From: Gonapodya prolifera JEL478
Lineage: Eukaryota > Monoblepharomycota > Monoblepharidomycetes > Monoblepharidales > Gonapodyaceae
Length of the DNA: 64,000 bases
Direction: 5' to 3'
Assembly (NCBI GenBank): GCA_001574975.1
Contig: KQ965745.1
Span: 124,001-188,000, forward strand
The notes below the pieces were generated by a model, which ran no database searches, was not told the origin of the DNA, and was given only the letters and a program-made list of their open reading frames with translations. Made by a program: the position numbers and the translations under genes. Each line of letters begins with the position of its first letter. The first letter of the stretch is position 1. Positions 35,626 through 47,304 of this stretch are shown piece by piece.

Positions 35626-37528
35626 TCAGTGGTTGGTGGTTGAATCGGTTTTCACAAGTCTGGCATCATCGCCGCCATCCCCTTCTCCATGGTTTACTTT
35701 CTCCTCTGCTCTTGCGAGACTTGCCGCGCCCATTCCCCTAGACGTAGTTGAAACCACTTGTTTCATGACGGTCCCAAAACCGTCCCAAAATTCAATGTTG
35801 TTGGAAGCCGTTGGAACCACAGCCTGGCCGATCGCGCTACCTGGAGCATGTCCCCATGTTTGCGAGCGCATTCCCAATGCTTGTGTCGAAAGTCCGATTG
35901 CAAGACCTGTCCGAATAGGGGGTGGAGAAACAGTATACGATGGTCTTCTCGCACGGGAATTTCCAGCAAAAGGAGTTGCAGCAGGAGCAGAAGGATATCT
36001 CTCGAGTGGTAAAGGAGACGCTGCTTCGCCTACTGGCGGAACGGGGAGCAGAGCAGAGGTTGTGGGGGGTACTGCGTCAATCTGAACCCGAACATCTTCT
36101 AGCGGTGGTACAAGTTTGGTATGCTCTGGCATTTCGCCTTGAGATGTAGAGATTTCGTTGCCATGCCACGGGGTAACGAGGTCATGCATCGGCAATAATG
36201 GCACAGGTTTTTCGTCAGATGCGTGGGCGAAAGGTCCAGAAGAAGGAAGGAGATACCATGAAGGTAATGCAACAAACACAGCCCCACCTTCAAATGACGA
36301 AATGCGTTTATGCCAATCGCTAATTGCACCACTTGAAAGCGAGGGCTCACCAATGATATTACCAATGGTTACGGGAAGTAGGTTGGAGAAAAGTTCCCCA
36401 GTCGTTATGGAATCCGGTGAGTAAAGCATTGCGAGCGGAATGAAAAACATGTTCGCTACGCTATGCTCGAAACCGCAAGTGACGAAAGTCCAAATGGGAA
36501 GGTATATCTGTAAGTGAGACGGATAATAGTAAGTACAGTCCTCAACAGACAACATTTGACACTCACTCCGAGAATCTTGCCTTCCACACTCTCTGCTGTA
36601 ATTGCAAAGCACACAGCAAGGCAAACGAGCCAGTTGCATCCAATTCCTTTCAACATTAGGTGCGCGAAATCTGCAGAGACCTTCTTATGCCCAATGGAGA
36701 TGATGTACGTGCCCCATGAAGACGATGCTCCACTGAGGATATCCGGCAAAAATGTGAGGAAGTAAGCCACAAAGAGGGCGCCAGCGAAGTTGAACACCCA
36801 AGAGAGTATCCAGTTACGTAGCTGCAAGGTAAGGAGAGTGACATATGATCGCAGAATCATTGACGACAAAACAAAATCGCACTTACTAGGTCAAGCAGAG
36901 AGGCTCTACGCTCAAGGACTGCAGCCTGGGGAAGTGATAAAGTACGCCGATTAGCAGGAGAACATCGGTGTTAACAGCTAATCTTTGCCGTCTCAAGGCA
37001 ATCATTTCGATACAAGCTGCTATGCTCACCGTTAGGTACATGATATTGGACGTGAAAAGTTCTCCACCCTCCAACACCACTGCAACGAGACCAACAGGAA
37101 AGACGAATCCATAAAGCAGCTTCGGCACACCAGGATGCAGTGTTCGAAATGCTGGGTCAAATCCTCCACCAGCGATAACGGCAAAGAGACCCCCAAACGC
37201 TGAGGAGTACGCGGCCTATGAAGCTTTCTCATTAAAACCAGGGAGACTATGTGCGACCGCTTACCTATGAAGGCACCAGCCAAGAAAGAACGGACGATTA
37301 CATGTCCGATAAGTGTTTGACGCCCCTGTCGTCAATACAGACATTGTTACGCCAGTTACTCGCTGAAAGACCCCGAAATCACGCAAGCATTGACTCACCT
37401 TCTTCACACCATATGCCACGATGGATTGCGTTGCTTCATGTCTACGTGATTGAGTGAATCGGTGTCGGAGAACGCGAGAAAGTATGCGCCGGTTGTAAAG
37501 GATTTCCCTGAAACGCTCCACAATGGGA
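35626..37528 (-). CDS. Formate/nitrite transporter (FNT) family protein with long cytosolic tail; 5' end uncertain
   Basis: FNT proteins are pentameric channels for formate, nitrite, lactate or similar anions. Visible blocks in order: QTLIGHVIVRSFLAGAFIG (helix 1), KLLYGFVFPVGLVAVVLEG followed by GELFTSNIMYL (helix 2), LMLKGIGCNWLVCLAVCFAI, KILG joined by splicing to IYLPIWTFVTCGFEHSVANM, FFIPLAMLYSP and LLPVTIGNIIGE. The FEHSVANM motif and the half-helix architecture are diagnostic. After the last helix comes a Pro/Ser-rich tail of about 200 residues, which is unusual because the family normally ends soon after the channel. The exon that starts near 37528 (VERFREILYNRR) needs an upstream start; the nearest ATG would imply a 20-nt intron, which I reject, so the true 5' exon is unresolved. 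Confidence 0.8.
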
Positions 37529-37568
37529 CTGCAACATCAGCTACTTACGGAGACTTGTAAAGGCCCAT

Positions 37569-37897
37569 AGCGTGGTGGAGATAGCAAGCGTTGAAGAAGA
37601 GGGCGACTGATCGATGTTAACGGAATGGCGGGCCGCTGGGGAACAAGATACAAGGATATTGAGGAAGCCTTGGGGGAATATAAGTGGGATAATCGATTGC
37701 AGTGTTTGCAGTCAATCGGTTTCGATGGGATGATGAAGAGAGTAGGGCTCCGCATGACTCACAAATCCCAGGTGTGATCGGCTCGTGGGCTTGGCAACCA
37801 AATAAATGTTTACTTTTTCATCATACATCGCCCCAAGTACAGCGCACGTAAGGTTCAGATGCTCATACCAAAATCCTACAATGTAAAGTACGACAAT
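37569..37897. other. Region between the FNT and DUF1769 genes
   Basis: Both flanking genes are on the minus strand. A minus-strand frame (37537-37755) may contain the missing first exon of the FNT gene, but no splice combination was convincing. Confidence 0.35.
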
Positions 37898-39630
37898 TTA
37901 CTCATAAACGAATTCCTGAAATACGTAGAATTTTAGGTAAGTTTGGCAAGTGCAAAACGTGCGACAGAGGAGGAAGTCTCACAATGGTGAAAAATTCTGC
38001 GCGACGATCAGGAGTTGCGAAAGAAAGACGTACAGGTTGGGCATCAGTATACCTGAAAAGAAAGTTAGTCGGTTGCTTGAGCGAATAAAACCACGTAAAA
38101 GAGCAAGACTCACTTCAGTCCGTCGATGGAGATGCCAATCTTCCCCTTCAAATCATTCATATCCACGTACGCTTGATAGAACTCCATCTCATAAACATTA
38201 TCCTCATGGAATACAAAGGTATCCTGTTCTTTGAAGTCCGAAAAATGCTTCTTCCGTGCCTTGACCCTACTGTCCATGTCCATGTTAGTGACTTTCCGAT
38301 GGTCGGTACCAAAAACAAGTGTTTCTGCGACAGAGGTGGATGGTACCCAAGGTTCCGACTTGGGAAGGGGAAGTGGTGGATAGTGTGGAAGATCTGATGT
38401 GAGTCCCTTGTGTGGGTGGGAATGGGAATCATTATGGTGAAGACTGGAATGGGAGGCATGGAGAGCGTGCTTGAACATTTCTGACGTTTTTCGAGCCAAG
38501 CTGCCAATGGCACCGGTGTGGGAGCTATGGGAGCTATGCGCATCATGGTCATGTTCCGTATGGTCTCCAACAGGGTGCGGCTGTCTATCATGATCCAGCA
38601 CGTTCTGATCAAAGTGTACAGCAGGCTGTGCTAGGCCTGGTGTAAGCGTGAGGGTCTTGTCTGTCAACGCAGTGTCATCAGATCCAGCGTACTTTGCGGA
38701 ATTCGCATCAGCTGGGGAGCCCTCCGTTGCTTTTCCCTGGCGACTTTGGTCACGTAGTCGACGGAAAAACTCCGAGTGGAAAAGGTGATCTGCTTCAAAT
38801 TGATTACTGATATGAAGCGTTGGTGGTGGATAGGCGTCAGAGTCGGAGCTCTGGTTCTCAGCCGACGCCCTTTCGGGAGGAGAGACCGCTGCAGCGGTCG
38901 TTGCAGGCTTCCCTCCCCGTGCAAGGACATCCTTGAAAGTAAGACCTTCCCCGACGGGTACGACAGCGATTGCGTCCATACTGGCCACCACAGGTGTGCT
39001 CACCCATGGTTGTTCCTTGTCGAGCATGTGCGCCGCGGAAAAGCCGCTATCAAACATCCGTACAAATTCCGTTGCAATCCTGATAGTTAGGGGGACGTTA
39101 TTAAGCTTCCGGTCGCAGTGCCCGACGAGGTGTATATCTCGACCTGTCCACCGGTAGCCCAAATCCGGCCTGGCGAGATTGGTAGGCTTAAATCTGCCCC
39201 TCAATTGAAATGCCATAACGCGCTTCCTCGTCCGGAAGTAGGGGTCCGGGTCCGGATTCTGCAGCCTCAAGGTGGAATCTGTCGGGTGCAGGCTTCCAGC
39301 TGAGCGTGGAGCGGAAGGATGAGACTCGTCCGCGCGGTATGCTAATCGCCGTACGTGCACTACAAGTTCGCCGGAGAAGTGGGGGGTGTCGATTGCAATA
39401 ACGTGGCTGTTTGGAACCACCCAGTGCATTGTGGGTGGGGGAACACGCCTCCCGCAGCTGCAGGCGTAGTCAGACACCGGTAACTCGATGTACTTTGAAA
39501 GATCCGAGTGTGTATGACGGGAGGAAGAGCCATCATTGTGGCTCGGGGAGTTGTTGTGAGTGGCGGGATCGTCTTCGGTGTTCAAGAGAAAGACGCAGCC
39601 GAGAAACCCAACGCGGACACGGACTACCAT
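37898..39630 (-). CDS. DUF1769-family protein with His-rich insert
   Basis: Conserved fungal family of unknown function. The start MVVRVRVGFLGCVF precedes HFSGELVVHVRRL and YFRTRKRVMAFQLRGRFK, the family's two hallmark blocks. The 506-codon main exon ends GKIGISIDGLK and continues through a second exon (YTDAQPVRLSFATPDRRAEF) and a five-residue last exon, EFVYE-stop. Between residues of roughly 340 and 415 lies an insert very rich in His, Ser and Asp (DHTEHDHDAHSSHSSHTG and similar), which could bind metal ions or be phase-separating low complexity. I see no enzyme motif. Function unknown. Confidence 0.75.
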
Positions 39631-40221
39631 CCTTGCTGTCCCAAGCGCTGTCTACTGGCTGCTTGCTGGGAGTGAGATGGTGATGCCGGGACGAGCGACT
39701 CGACAGCACCCTTTTTGGCTGTCACAATGAGGACTGAAAACCCATGGCCAGAACAGTCAGTCTTCTTCAGTTAATCCCGGTTCGGATACGCTCAAGCGCA
39801 AGCGAAACTCACTTCGGTTCACGTTTCACGCCTGAAGGAGACTCAAGTTCGGAAGAAATTTCAAAGGTTAAATTTGGGAGACCGTGGCACGACATCTATG
39901 AAATCAACTTCACGTCAGCCTCATTGCAGACAAGAGAATCGCTATTTTTGTCGCCTGATAAACAGTTTTTCTTCTTTGGGGGAATTTTTTTTTTCTAGAA
40001 TCATGGCTCCCCATGTGTGTCATTTGAAAAGATAAGTACTATATAGGCTTATTATTCAAAGTACTGTTGCTCCTCCAAGGTCTTTAGAGATCGAACATTA
40101 TCCGACTCGCTCTTCGAATGTCCCAAAACACCACCACCGGCCTTTCCAATTGAAACATTCACTGTTCGCGCTATGGACAAGACCAGCAAACGAAGAATTG
40201 CTGGGATGTGACGCAAAACAT
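39631..40221. other. Intergenic; no gene recognised
   Basis: It lies between the start of the DUF1769 gene and the MYND pseudogene. T-rich stretches (39966-39998) are present; no coding motif was found. Confidence 0.4.
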
Positions 40222-41098
40222 TCATTTTATACGTGCCGGATCGATGCCCTCAACATTCCAAAAGTCTTGGCGACGCACTTGCTTGTGCCGCGGCCATTGC
40301 TTCTTTTGGCATTCGGGGTTGCAGTACATGTCCAACAAGCATCGAGAGCACTTCTTTTTGGGGACAAGGTTTAAGCACCCCACTGTCATACAGACAGATT
40401 CAAAAGCGCGTTCTTAGCCTTGTCCTTGGTCTTGCGCCACTCTTCCAGCGGAAGATCTGAATCAATAACGTATTGAAGGGGGCTCCAAATCGAATGTCAA
40501 GTCCAACCCAACTTCCGCCAAGACATAGGCTCGGTATGGTGCCATATTTTCATCTGCACCAGGAACCCCGCTGGCACAGAGATGCTCCACTTCCCGCATG
40601 GCAGCATGGAAGACGCCGTGGATGATTTCTTTCGTTAGCTTTCCATGTCGGATGGCCGCCTCTTTATCCATTTCAAGAATGAGACTACGCATGATAACCA
40701 CCCAATTGCTGGTTCCAGGCACGGACAAATCATTCCAGTTGACAGCCACCCGTTGCGCCTCTTTGGGCCACCGGATATCGGCGAGTATTCCAATGCTACA
40801 TATCTCAATGAGCCTGGGGAGAAGTGGAAGCGACGGCTCCAAAATAATCCTCCAAAACGCGTGGAAGGCCAAGTCTCTCCCAAAAGCGCTCGAGAGGAGA
40901 ATGCTCATGACCTTGCGGTGGGTGGCATCGTCCGCCACGCGGGACGTGGGTTCGGGGTCGTCGGCGAAGATGAGTTGAGCAAACTCACCTTGCCCTGATT
41001 CACGATGTCATCGTAGCGTTCCGTGCTCTGAGAAACGGATTTGGCAGTCTTCCAATGCTTGGAAACTGTTCCAATTGCCGTTCATCCCGACTTTCCAT
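40222..41098 (-). pseudogene. MYND zinc-finger protein, probably a broken gene
   Basis: Near the 3' end the minus strand encodes KKCSRCLLDMYCNPECQKKQ followed by WPRHKQV, the C-x2-C...YC...CQ..W..HK pattern of a MYND finger; the last Cys of the motif is missing. Upstream, a 158-codon frame (40462-40938) contains AFGRDLAFHAFWRIILEP and NWVVIMRSLILEMDKEAAI. Further upstream there is an N-terminal-like stretch (MESRDERQLEQFP). These pieces sit in different frames: after EPPS the coding sense moves to VIDSDLPLEEWRKTKDKAK, and another shift is needed between YDDIVNQGK and EFAQLIFADDPEP. The spacings are too short for introns, so I call a decayed gene with at least two or three frame changes. An assembly error is the alternative. 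Confidence 0.5.
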
Positions 41099-42744
41099 TT
41101 GCGACAAAAGTTCTCTGACGCCCATAATCAAACAGACGGGAAGGCCGGCGCAAGGGAACGGGGTTCACAAAGTCTGGATGGGATGATTTTACGAGGAATC
41201 GGTTGCCTGCGTGAGACGGGTAAATGCCGGGTAAACGCGGAAGTCCCACTTTGTTTCTCTTTCTTCGCGTCGAGGGGAAAATGCCAGAATCAAATGTATT
41301 GATACTCTCAACCGTGAACAGTTCTCGACATGGAAGGGATGCGTGGGCAGAATTCAAAACATGTCGAAAACGGATAACTCAACGTAGATGATGAGTAAGA
41401 AACAATGCCTTAATTCATTGCAAAATCACTGCAGGGACTATATTGGCAAAGTTTGTTGGATCGGAACGATTTGCATGGTCTGCAGGAGTTTTGGGGACGT
41501 GGCAAAACCCTGATATGTGGCACTTCTTCCAGTGCAGTAACACATAAAACTTCACGCCATCCATCGAAGAACATACCACACAAACCTACGTTCGATGGTC
41601 GATTCAAAATCTTGTTGACTGACCAAAGGGCGGGGCGGCGATGGATTGGAAAGCGAAATGCGAGTTTGTCGCTGCCACCCTGAATAGAAGGAAATGGAAC
41701 GATCGCCGTGCGATGCAATCGAAGCGAATGAATAGGATGGTGCAGGAAAGGTTGATTGACTTTGTCCATGACCGCTCACCTTGCACCAGTTGCTCTGGGG
41801 AGACGATGGCGTGATCAAGCTATTCGCAAAGAAAACATTGTCCTGCCTGGAGGCACTGACAGAGAGCAAGTGCGTAATAGACAATTGACTGGACGAGATA
41901 TCAGGGTCGGTTTCATATCGTCAAGGAACCAATCTGAGCGCAGCGGCGCCTCGCTCCCTTCGACTCGGACGCGGCGTTGGTGTAAGATTGGCAGCACTGT
42001 GCATGTCATTTATGTGAGTTTTTGTATCGCGTCCGGCGCGTGGGCCCGCACTCGTTCATACGTCACCACTTATGCGACTGTTGCCAGCCGACACTACATC
42101 GCGTGAAGGCCCCACCAGCATGCCACCGACCCCGGGACCCGCACGCGCGACGTCTGAGCACCATTGTCAGCGTCACTCCGTTGCCTTCTCGTCGGCACCT
42201 TCCGGCTGCGCCACGGTGGCGCGGCAATCCATTGCCGCACACTCTCGTTACTCTCTTCCGGCATCCAGCGTCGGAACCGTCGCGTGACTCTGCGAATTCA
42301 CTTAATGTGCGTTGGATCGCATTTTCCGCGGAAGCCCATCGCAAAGAAGTCCTCAGTTTCCTCACGATGGCCGGCTAACGTACGGCGCAATGTGGTCGAT
42401 GGAGCTTCATGGCCGTCTAGTGACGCGTCATGCAAGGAGACGGTCGTGAGCACTGTCACTTGACATTCCGCGCTGTGGTCTGCCCGCGTTCACGACCGGG
42501 TGGCGGGCTGGGAGGCCGAGACGAGGAGCGTTCCACTTATACTTGCCGCATTGAATGCTGCCACTTGGAATCTGGATTACGTGACTCTCTGCATAAAACT
42601 GTCCTTCGAGACTGCAGGCTTTTGACTTCTGGAGGCGTGTTGGCTGTTCTCCCATGAATTGGAACCTACGTTCCGGGATGTCATGTGACAAGTCATAATG
42701 ACTTCTCTTTTTTTTTTGTGTGGAACAACGCGCAATAAAACCAG
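41099..42744. other. 1.6-kb region without a supported gene
   Basis: It contains several 90-120-codon open frames on both strands (for example 41410-41769 minus and 42022-42378 plus) without family motifs, in an area of mixed composition. It may be remnants of decayed genes next to the MYND pseudogene. No structured RNA was recognised. Confidence 0.4.
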
Positions 42745-43367
42745 ATGAGCAACATTACGGAGCCAATCCTACTCACCCGCTCTTCATCCCCGGACTCTTC
42801 GTGGTCGGATCTTGATGAGCGCAACTCTGTAGCCTCCTCCAGTTTTTCAGAGGCAGAAGAGTGCTACAATGAGTCGACAGAGTAGGTGGAAAATGGTGCA
42901 TTTTATGTTCGTGTTGCGTCTCTATCCTTCTTCGATGGGTATAATTTTGTAGAGGTCACGAATCGATACAGTATTCCATTTTGCATCGAAGCGACGTCCA
43001 CCACGAAAGTGACAGCATCTCCAGCCAACCACGTGACAACTCCTCTCAGGAGCCTGAGATCGCGAACCTCCGTGCTGAGAACTCTGCTTTGAGGACCGCA
43101 AACGCGACCCTCCGCTTCCAGATCTCTTCACTGAAGACCAAAATCGCTCGTCTCCTGGCAAGGATCGACATTCTCAAGTCCCCGCCTGACGTAGCTCTTC
43201 ACATCACTGCACGACCACAGGCCAAGGTGCTCCACTGTCCCATGTACCCCATTGCCAACTACTCGCCAAGGGAACGCGATGAACTCAGCCTCCAAGTCGG
43301 TGATATAGTCGATGTCGAGTACGAGTATTGGGACGGGTGGGGCTGGGTGGGTGAATTTAAAGCTTAA
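42745..43367 (+). CDS. Small protein with coiled coil and truncated SH3-like C-terminus
   Basis: Exon 1 (42745-42881) encodes MSNITEPILLTRSSSPDSS and an acidic Ser-rich stretch. A 110-bp intron joins in phase to exon 2 (42992-43367), giving about 170 aa. The middle (IANLRAENSALRTANATLRF) is a leucine-zipper-like coiled coil. The C-terminus (MYPIANYSPRERDELSLQVG, then DIVDVEYEYWDGWGWVGEF) looks like the first four strands of an SH3 domain (ALYDY-like start, DELSL, GD, DGWGWV) but stops before the usual G-L-F-P-x-N-Y end. Possibly an adaptor peptide or a remnant of a larger SH3 protein. The sequence downstream to about 43700 shows no clean continuation. Confidence 0.5.
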
Positions 43368-44233
43368 AGATTGGCTACCCGTGACAGAATAATATTGAAG
43401 ATTTTTCTTTATTTTTTTTTCGTGTGTGTGGGTTTGTTAGGGTGTGAACCGGATTACAAACAAAGGAGGATTTTTTCCGCTCAGCCACATGTCATCGCGT
43501 CGACCATGAATGCAACGCACTCACGAGAGTCCAACAATATCAAGTCAACATTATTTGGTCCCTGAAGGTTCGGAGGAGGAAATCGTGACCCAGAACACTG
43601 TTTTATACCCCATACGTACTGGATTGCTCCCTTATCTCAGTCCTCCCCCCACCCCTGAATCAGCCACTACCTCAAGGATATTAATCGAAGGATGAATGTA
43701 GCTCATGGACGTGATGGAGAAGGTGTGGACAGTCCCGACGAGAATATTAGGCTACGCGATCATTGCTGTGGTGTATGAGACTACAACGGATTTCAAACAC
43801 CTGGGTTCTGGATCATCTGACAAGAGTTGCGAAGGATGTTGGAGCACCCGTCAATCCATCATGGCTACCTAGGAGCGCAGAGTCAGTCCAATCACAAACG
43901 CCAGTATCCTACTCCAGATACCCTACATCAGGTTCATTTTGAACAGAGGATTTCGACAAGCCACTGAACAAGAGCAGGTCTACCGATCAGTTCATATCGC
44001 GAATGACGCTTTTGGTGGAGCTTGGGCGGCATTTCGAGTTTCTTTAACGTTGCATCTCCATCAAGAGCAGCAGAAGGAGCAGCTTCAAAACCTTTTTACC
44101 ATCGAGATTTTATATCCCAATCATTGTTGTTCCCTCTATTTGTACATTTGCAGGGCTGGCGTTCACAAGAGCGCTGCTGTTATTTTAGTCGCCAGGTTGC
44201 TACCCCATTCCGCAATATGAAATAAGATTGCAC
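43368..44233. other. Region without a supported gene
   Basis: Open frames at 43510-43695 and 43939-44220 (+) are short and motif-free. It could hold the 3' UTR of the SH3-like gene and decayed sequence from the adjacent element. Confidence 0.35.
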
Positions 44234-44367
44234 TGCTGAATAATCCCTGTTCATTTCGGTTGTGACTCGTCCTCAGTACGTTAATTGCCGGATGTTTAGA
44301 GCTGAATAATCCCTGTTCATTTCGGCTGTGACTCGTCCTCGATATGTTTGTTGCCGGATGTTTAGAT
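44234..44367. repeat. Tandem duplication, two 67-bp units
   Basis: Two adjacent units starting GCTGAATAATCCCTGTTCAT, at 44234 and 44301, differing at only a few positions. They lie at the left border of the second element copy. Confidence 0.8.
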
Positions 44368-44374
44368 GACGTGC

Positions 44375-45745
44375 TTCGTCTGAACCCACTCTCACTTTTG
44401 TCCCTCGAGAGTGGATTCCCCCCGGTAAACCAACCTATCACCACCACCTTCGCTCTCATTCATCTCATACCACAAAGTCGCCTCCAGTTGGGAGCTCCAC
44501 AGGAAATGGCGGCCCGCCAAGTCTCTCTGAGAGCAGTCCGATTACCAAAAAGTGTGTCTCGTCATGGGGAACGCTCTGAAGACGCGAAGCAACATCTGTG
44601 AGGAGTGTGAAAGTAATTTTAGGTCGAGACAGTACGTCAAAGGGCTCAGTTGAGGAGCCGAAGAGGGCGAGGTTGAGAGGAGGAGGGGGCAATGGGAGGG
44701 AGAGATTTTCGATGATGAAAGGGGGATAGGGAGGTCACGTTCCCACAGCTGCTTCCAAGTCCACGGAGAGAAGGTCCGCGAGGAGGCGAGTAGAGAGTCC
44801 TTGCGGTTGCTTCGCAGCGATTGTCCCTCGTCTCTTCACTGCGCCCAGTAAGAAGCTCATAGCTCCTCAGCATCAGAACGATGGATCTCTGCGTGAGCAT
44901 GGGACTTCACCGTCTCCACAAAATGCTCCAGGCGGCGTCCGTTTGCCTTGCTCATCTTCTACCCCCGCTCCCGTCATTACCGTCCAGTTCCGACAGCCCC
45001 CAGCGAGCGATCTGCGCGTTGATTACATTAGCAAGCGGTGCGCGAGAGGATGATTCCTTCTTTTAGATTTTGTTACAAAGGGTGAAGCCGTTCCGTTGTT
45101 GCAGTGAAAGGTGCGATATATGTGTACGCACCCAGCCGAACCCGGACAAACTCCTGCACAAGGCTACGAAGAATGAACTATGAAATGTCGGGGCCGAATC
45201 ACCAATGGGCATGTCTTCGGAGGTTGGGGTTCGGGGTATTATGAACACGTTCATTAACGTCTTTGCAAAACTCGTAAAGATTTTGCGAAAGGTTTCCTTG
45301 GAGTAGAGTGGGGGTACTCGAGCACTTTCCGCTGTCCGATGTCATTAATCAACGGCAAAAGCCACAAGCATTCACGGAGGTCTGGAATAACCCTGTCGAC
45401 ATTCTTTCGCGGAACATGCCATCTGTATCCAGCAGGTGCTGTGTTTCACGTCGTGCACGTGTTTGGGGCCAGCCCGCCCATCACACCACACTAAATTGTA
45501 CTGTGCTGAGCTTGTAGGCATTGGTGGCCAATAATTCCAACAACAAGAAGGGGGTGTAGCTCAAATGGTAGAGCGCGTGCTTAGCATGCACGAGGCACGG
45601 GGTTCGATCCCCCGCACCTCCATGTTTTTCGTCCGCTCCCGTTGTGAAGAGNTGTGGTTTCTCTCAACTTTTTCTTTTGGCCACGCGTCCCATCCTACGA
45701 CGCCAAACAAATCGGGTCACATCTTCCCCGCCGCAGAGTACATTT
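44375..45745. mobile_element. Second, partial copy of the tRNA-Ala-bearing element
   Basis: Sequence from about 44400 matches 25930-26680 at many places (for example AACCAACCTATCACCAC and GGGAGCTCCACAGGAAATGG) and then continues into the right arm with tRNA-Ala. The left arm and much of the interior are absent. Unlike the first copy it keeps many CpG dinucleotides. Broken, with several disruptions; family unknown. Confidence 0.6.
45550..45622 (+). tRNA. trnA-AGC: tRNA-Ala (anticodon AGC), copy 3
   Basis: Same sequence as copies 1 and 2, at the right end of the second element copy. The flanks match copy 2 on both sides, including an ambiguous base 102 nt after the tRNA start. Confidence 0.93.
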
Positions 45746-46072
45746 TAGAAATTTGTTGGATTGTGATGTGTGCAATTTGTTCGGTTCTTAAGTGCCTTGC
45801 TCTCCTCCTCCATTGCAACCTTTTTTCTCCCGCTCGTGTCACATCAATCAAGTCACACGCGTTCCTTCTGCTTTGCAAAGTAGTCTTCAATACGTGACAT
45901 TCAACGTGCGATGCAGTTTCAACCCCTTGGCAATTCTTTTGCAGCGCAAGACCGTGTTACGATACGCACATTCAAAAAGTAGCTAATAAACGGTACTTAA
46001 ATGCTAAAGCGCCGGCGGCAGCGGCGGTGGCGGCGTGACGGCGGGCGATTGGAATATAAAGTGTCCACATTT
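45746..46072. other. Intergenic; no gene recognised
   Basis: It lies between the element end and the 3' end of the coiled-coil gene. Nothing beyond weak open frames. Confidence 0.4.
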
Positions 46073-46924
46073 TCACGCTGCAACGTTGCTCCCCGCGAAC
46101 GAGAAGTTTGCCGACGTCTTTCGGCTCTCGTACCACCGCAACCGTCGTTCCAAGTCCGCGAGCTGAGCCTGCAGCTCCTGGTTCTGCGCCATCGTCTCCT
46201 GCTTTTCCTGCCGTTCCATCTCGAGCCTTTGCAGCGTCGCAGATAGCTTCAGCTCCACCTGCACCACCCGCTCCTCGTTCTTCGCCCGTGCTACTTCCTG
46301 CGCCACCCGCGCCCCAGCCAGCTCCGCTGTCGCCGCTTCGTAACGGTCCTGGAGCTGTTCCATGCGGTGCGGGGGAGAAAGATGTCAAACCAAAAGTGTT
46401 CAATGTGAAGCAAAACAGCACACAGAACCCACCTCCTCGGCTTTATTCTTCCACGCCTCGTAGGCTTTAAACAGCTCATCATCCTTCTGCTTGAGCTGAT
46501 TAAACGCATCGATCCAGCTCTTTGCAACGTCTACGCAATCGTCCCGCTCCCGCGTGATCCGCCAGCAATGCTCCTGCAGCTCCTCGAGCATGTCGGCCAG
46601 ATCGGCCGCCGTGACGCGCGGCAGCGTCGCGGCGCTGTCGACCGTATTGTCCAGGGGGGAGTAGAAGGGTCGCTGCTGCGAGGGGTCCGAGTATCGTGGG
46701 TGCAGGAGTTCGTGTGGCTGCAAATCGCGCCGCGGAGAGTACCCCATGGACGGCATCGGCTCCGCGGCGGGCGACTTGGATCGCTTGGGCGTCCCCACGC
46801 TCCGGCTGCGCTTCCCGGGGGACAGCTTGCCCCGTGACTTGGACCCTCCACTGGAGCTCGCGCTGCCGTTTGGTGAGAAATCGCCCGAGGGGCCTCGTTC
46901 CGGTGATGTGGGGTCGCCAAACAT
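46073..46924 (-). CDS. Coiled-coil protein of unknown function
   Basis: Exon 1 starts MFGDPTSPERGPSGDFSPNG and continues with a Ser/Pro/Lys-rich segment (SPGKRSRSVGTPKRSKSP) resembling proline-directed kinase sites. It then enters a long helix (LADMLEELQEHCWRITRERD, then KSWIDAFNQLKQKDDELFKA). After a short intron, exon 2 continues the heptads (LQDRYEAATAELAGARVAQE, then LERRLRWYESRK) to the stop at 46073. About 260 aa; no named domain. The basic Ser-Pro N-terminus with a C-terminal coiled coil is common in cytoskeleton- or spindle-associated proteins, but no specific function can be claimed. The ATG at 46924 is chosen as the first one before the Ser-Pro segment. Confidence 0.6.
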
Positions 46925-47304
46925 CGGTGGTAGGCGAGGAGGAAATGGAAGGGAGGGAGAGATGGGAAGGAGGTGCGGTTTGGGGACTCGAAGGTGGGTG
47001 GGAGACCTCAAGGCACAGGTTTCCGGAAAACGGTTGGCGCCCGCGCTGGGAGCTCCTAGATTGTATCGCGGTCGTTTAACAGGGGTATCGACCCACCAGC
47101 GGGGAGGGGAAACCAAGAAGAGAGTGGTGATGTTCGAAAAAAGCACAGGAAGCACCTCCCCCGGACAGCCGGACCCAAACTTTACAGCCCTCAAAACATT
47201 GGCAGGATTTCCCGCACTCCCTCAACAATACGGCAAGCTTTCATCTCAGCAACGCAAAACTATTTGTACGAGGAAAAAAACAAAGCCAACAAAACCAGAC
47301 TCGT
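46925..47304. other. Intergenic between two minus-strand genes
   Basis: Upstream region of the coiled-coil gene and 3' flank of CCDC124. No further gene seen. Confidence 0.45.

Noticed and set aside
37529-37548. 20-nt intron that would give the FNT gene an ATG start at 37568
   Set aside because: The frames match, but an intron this short is far below every other intron in the window.
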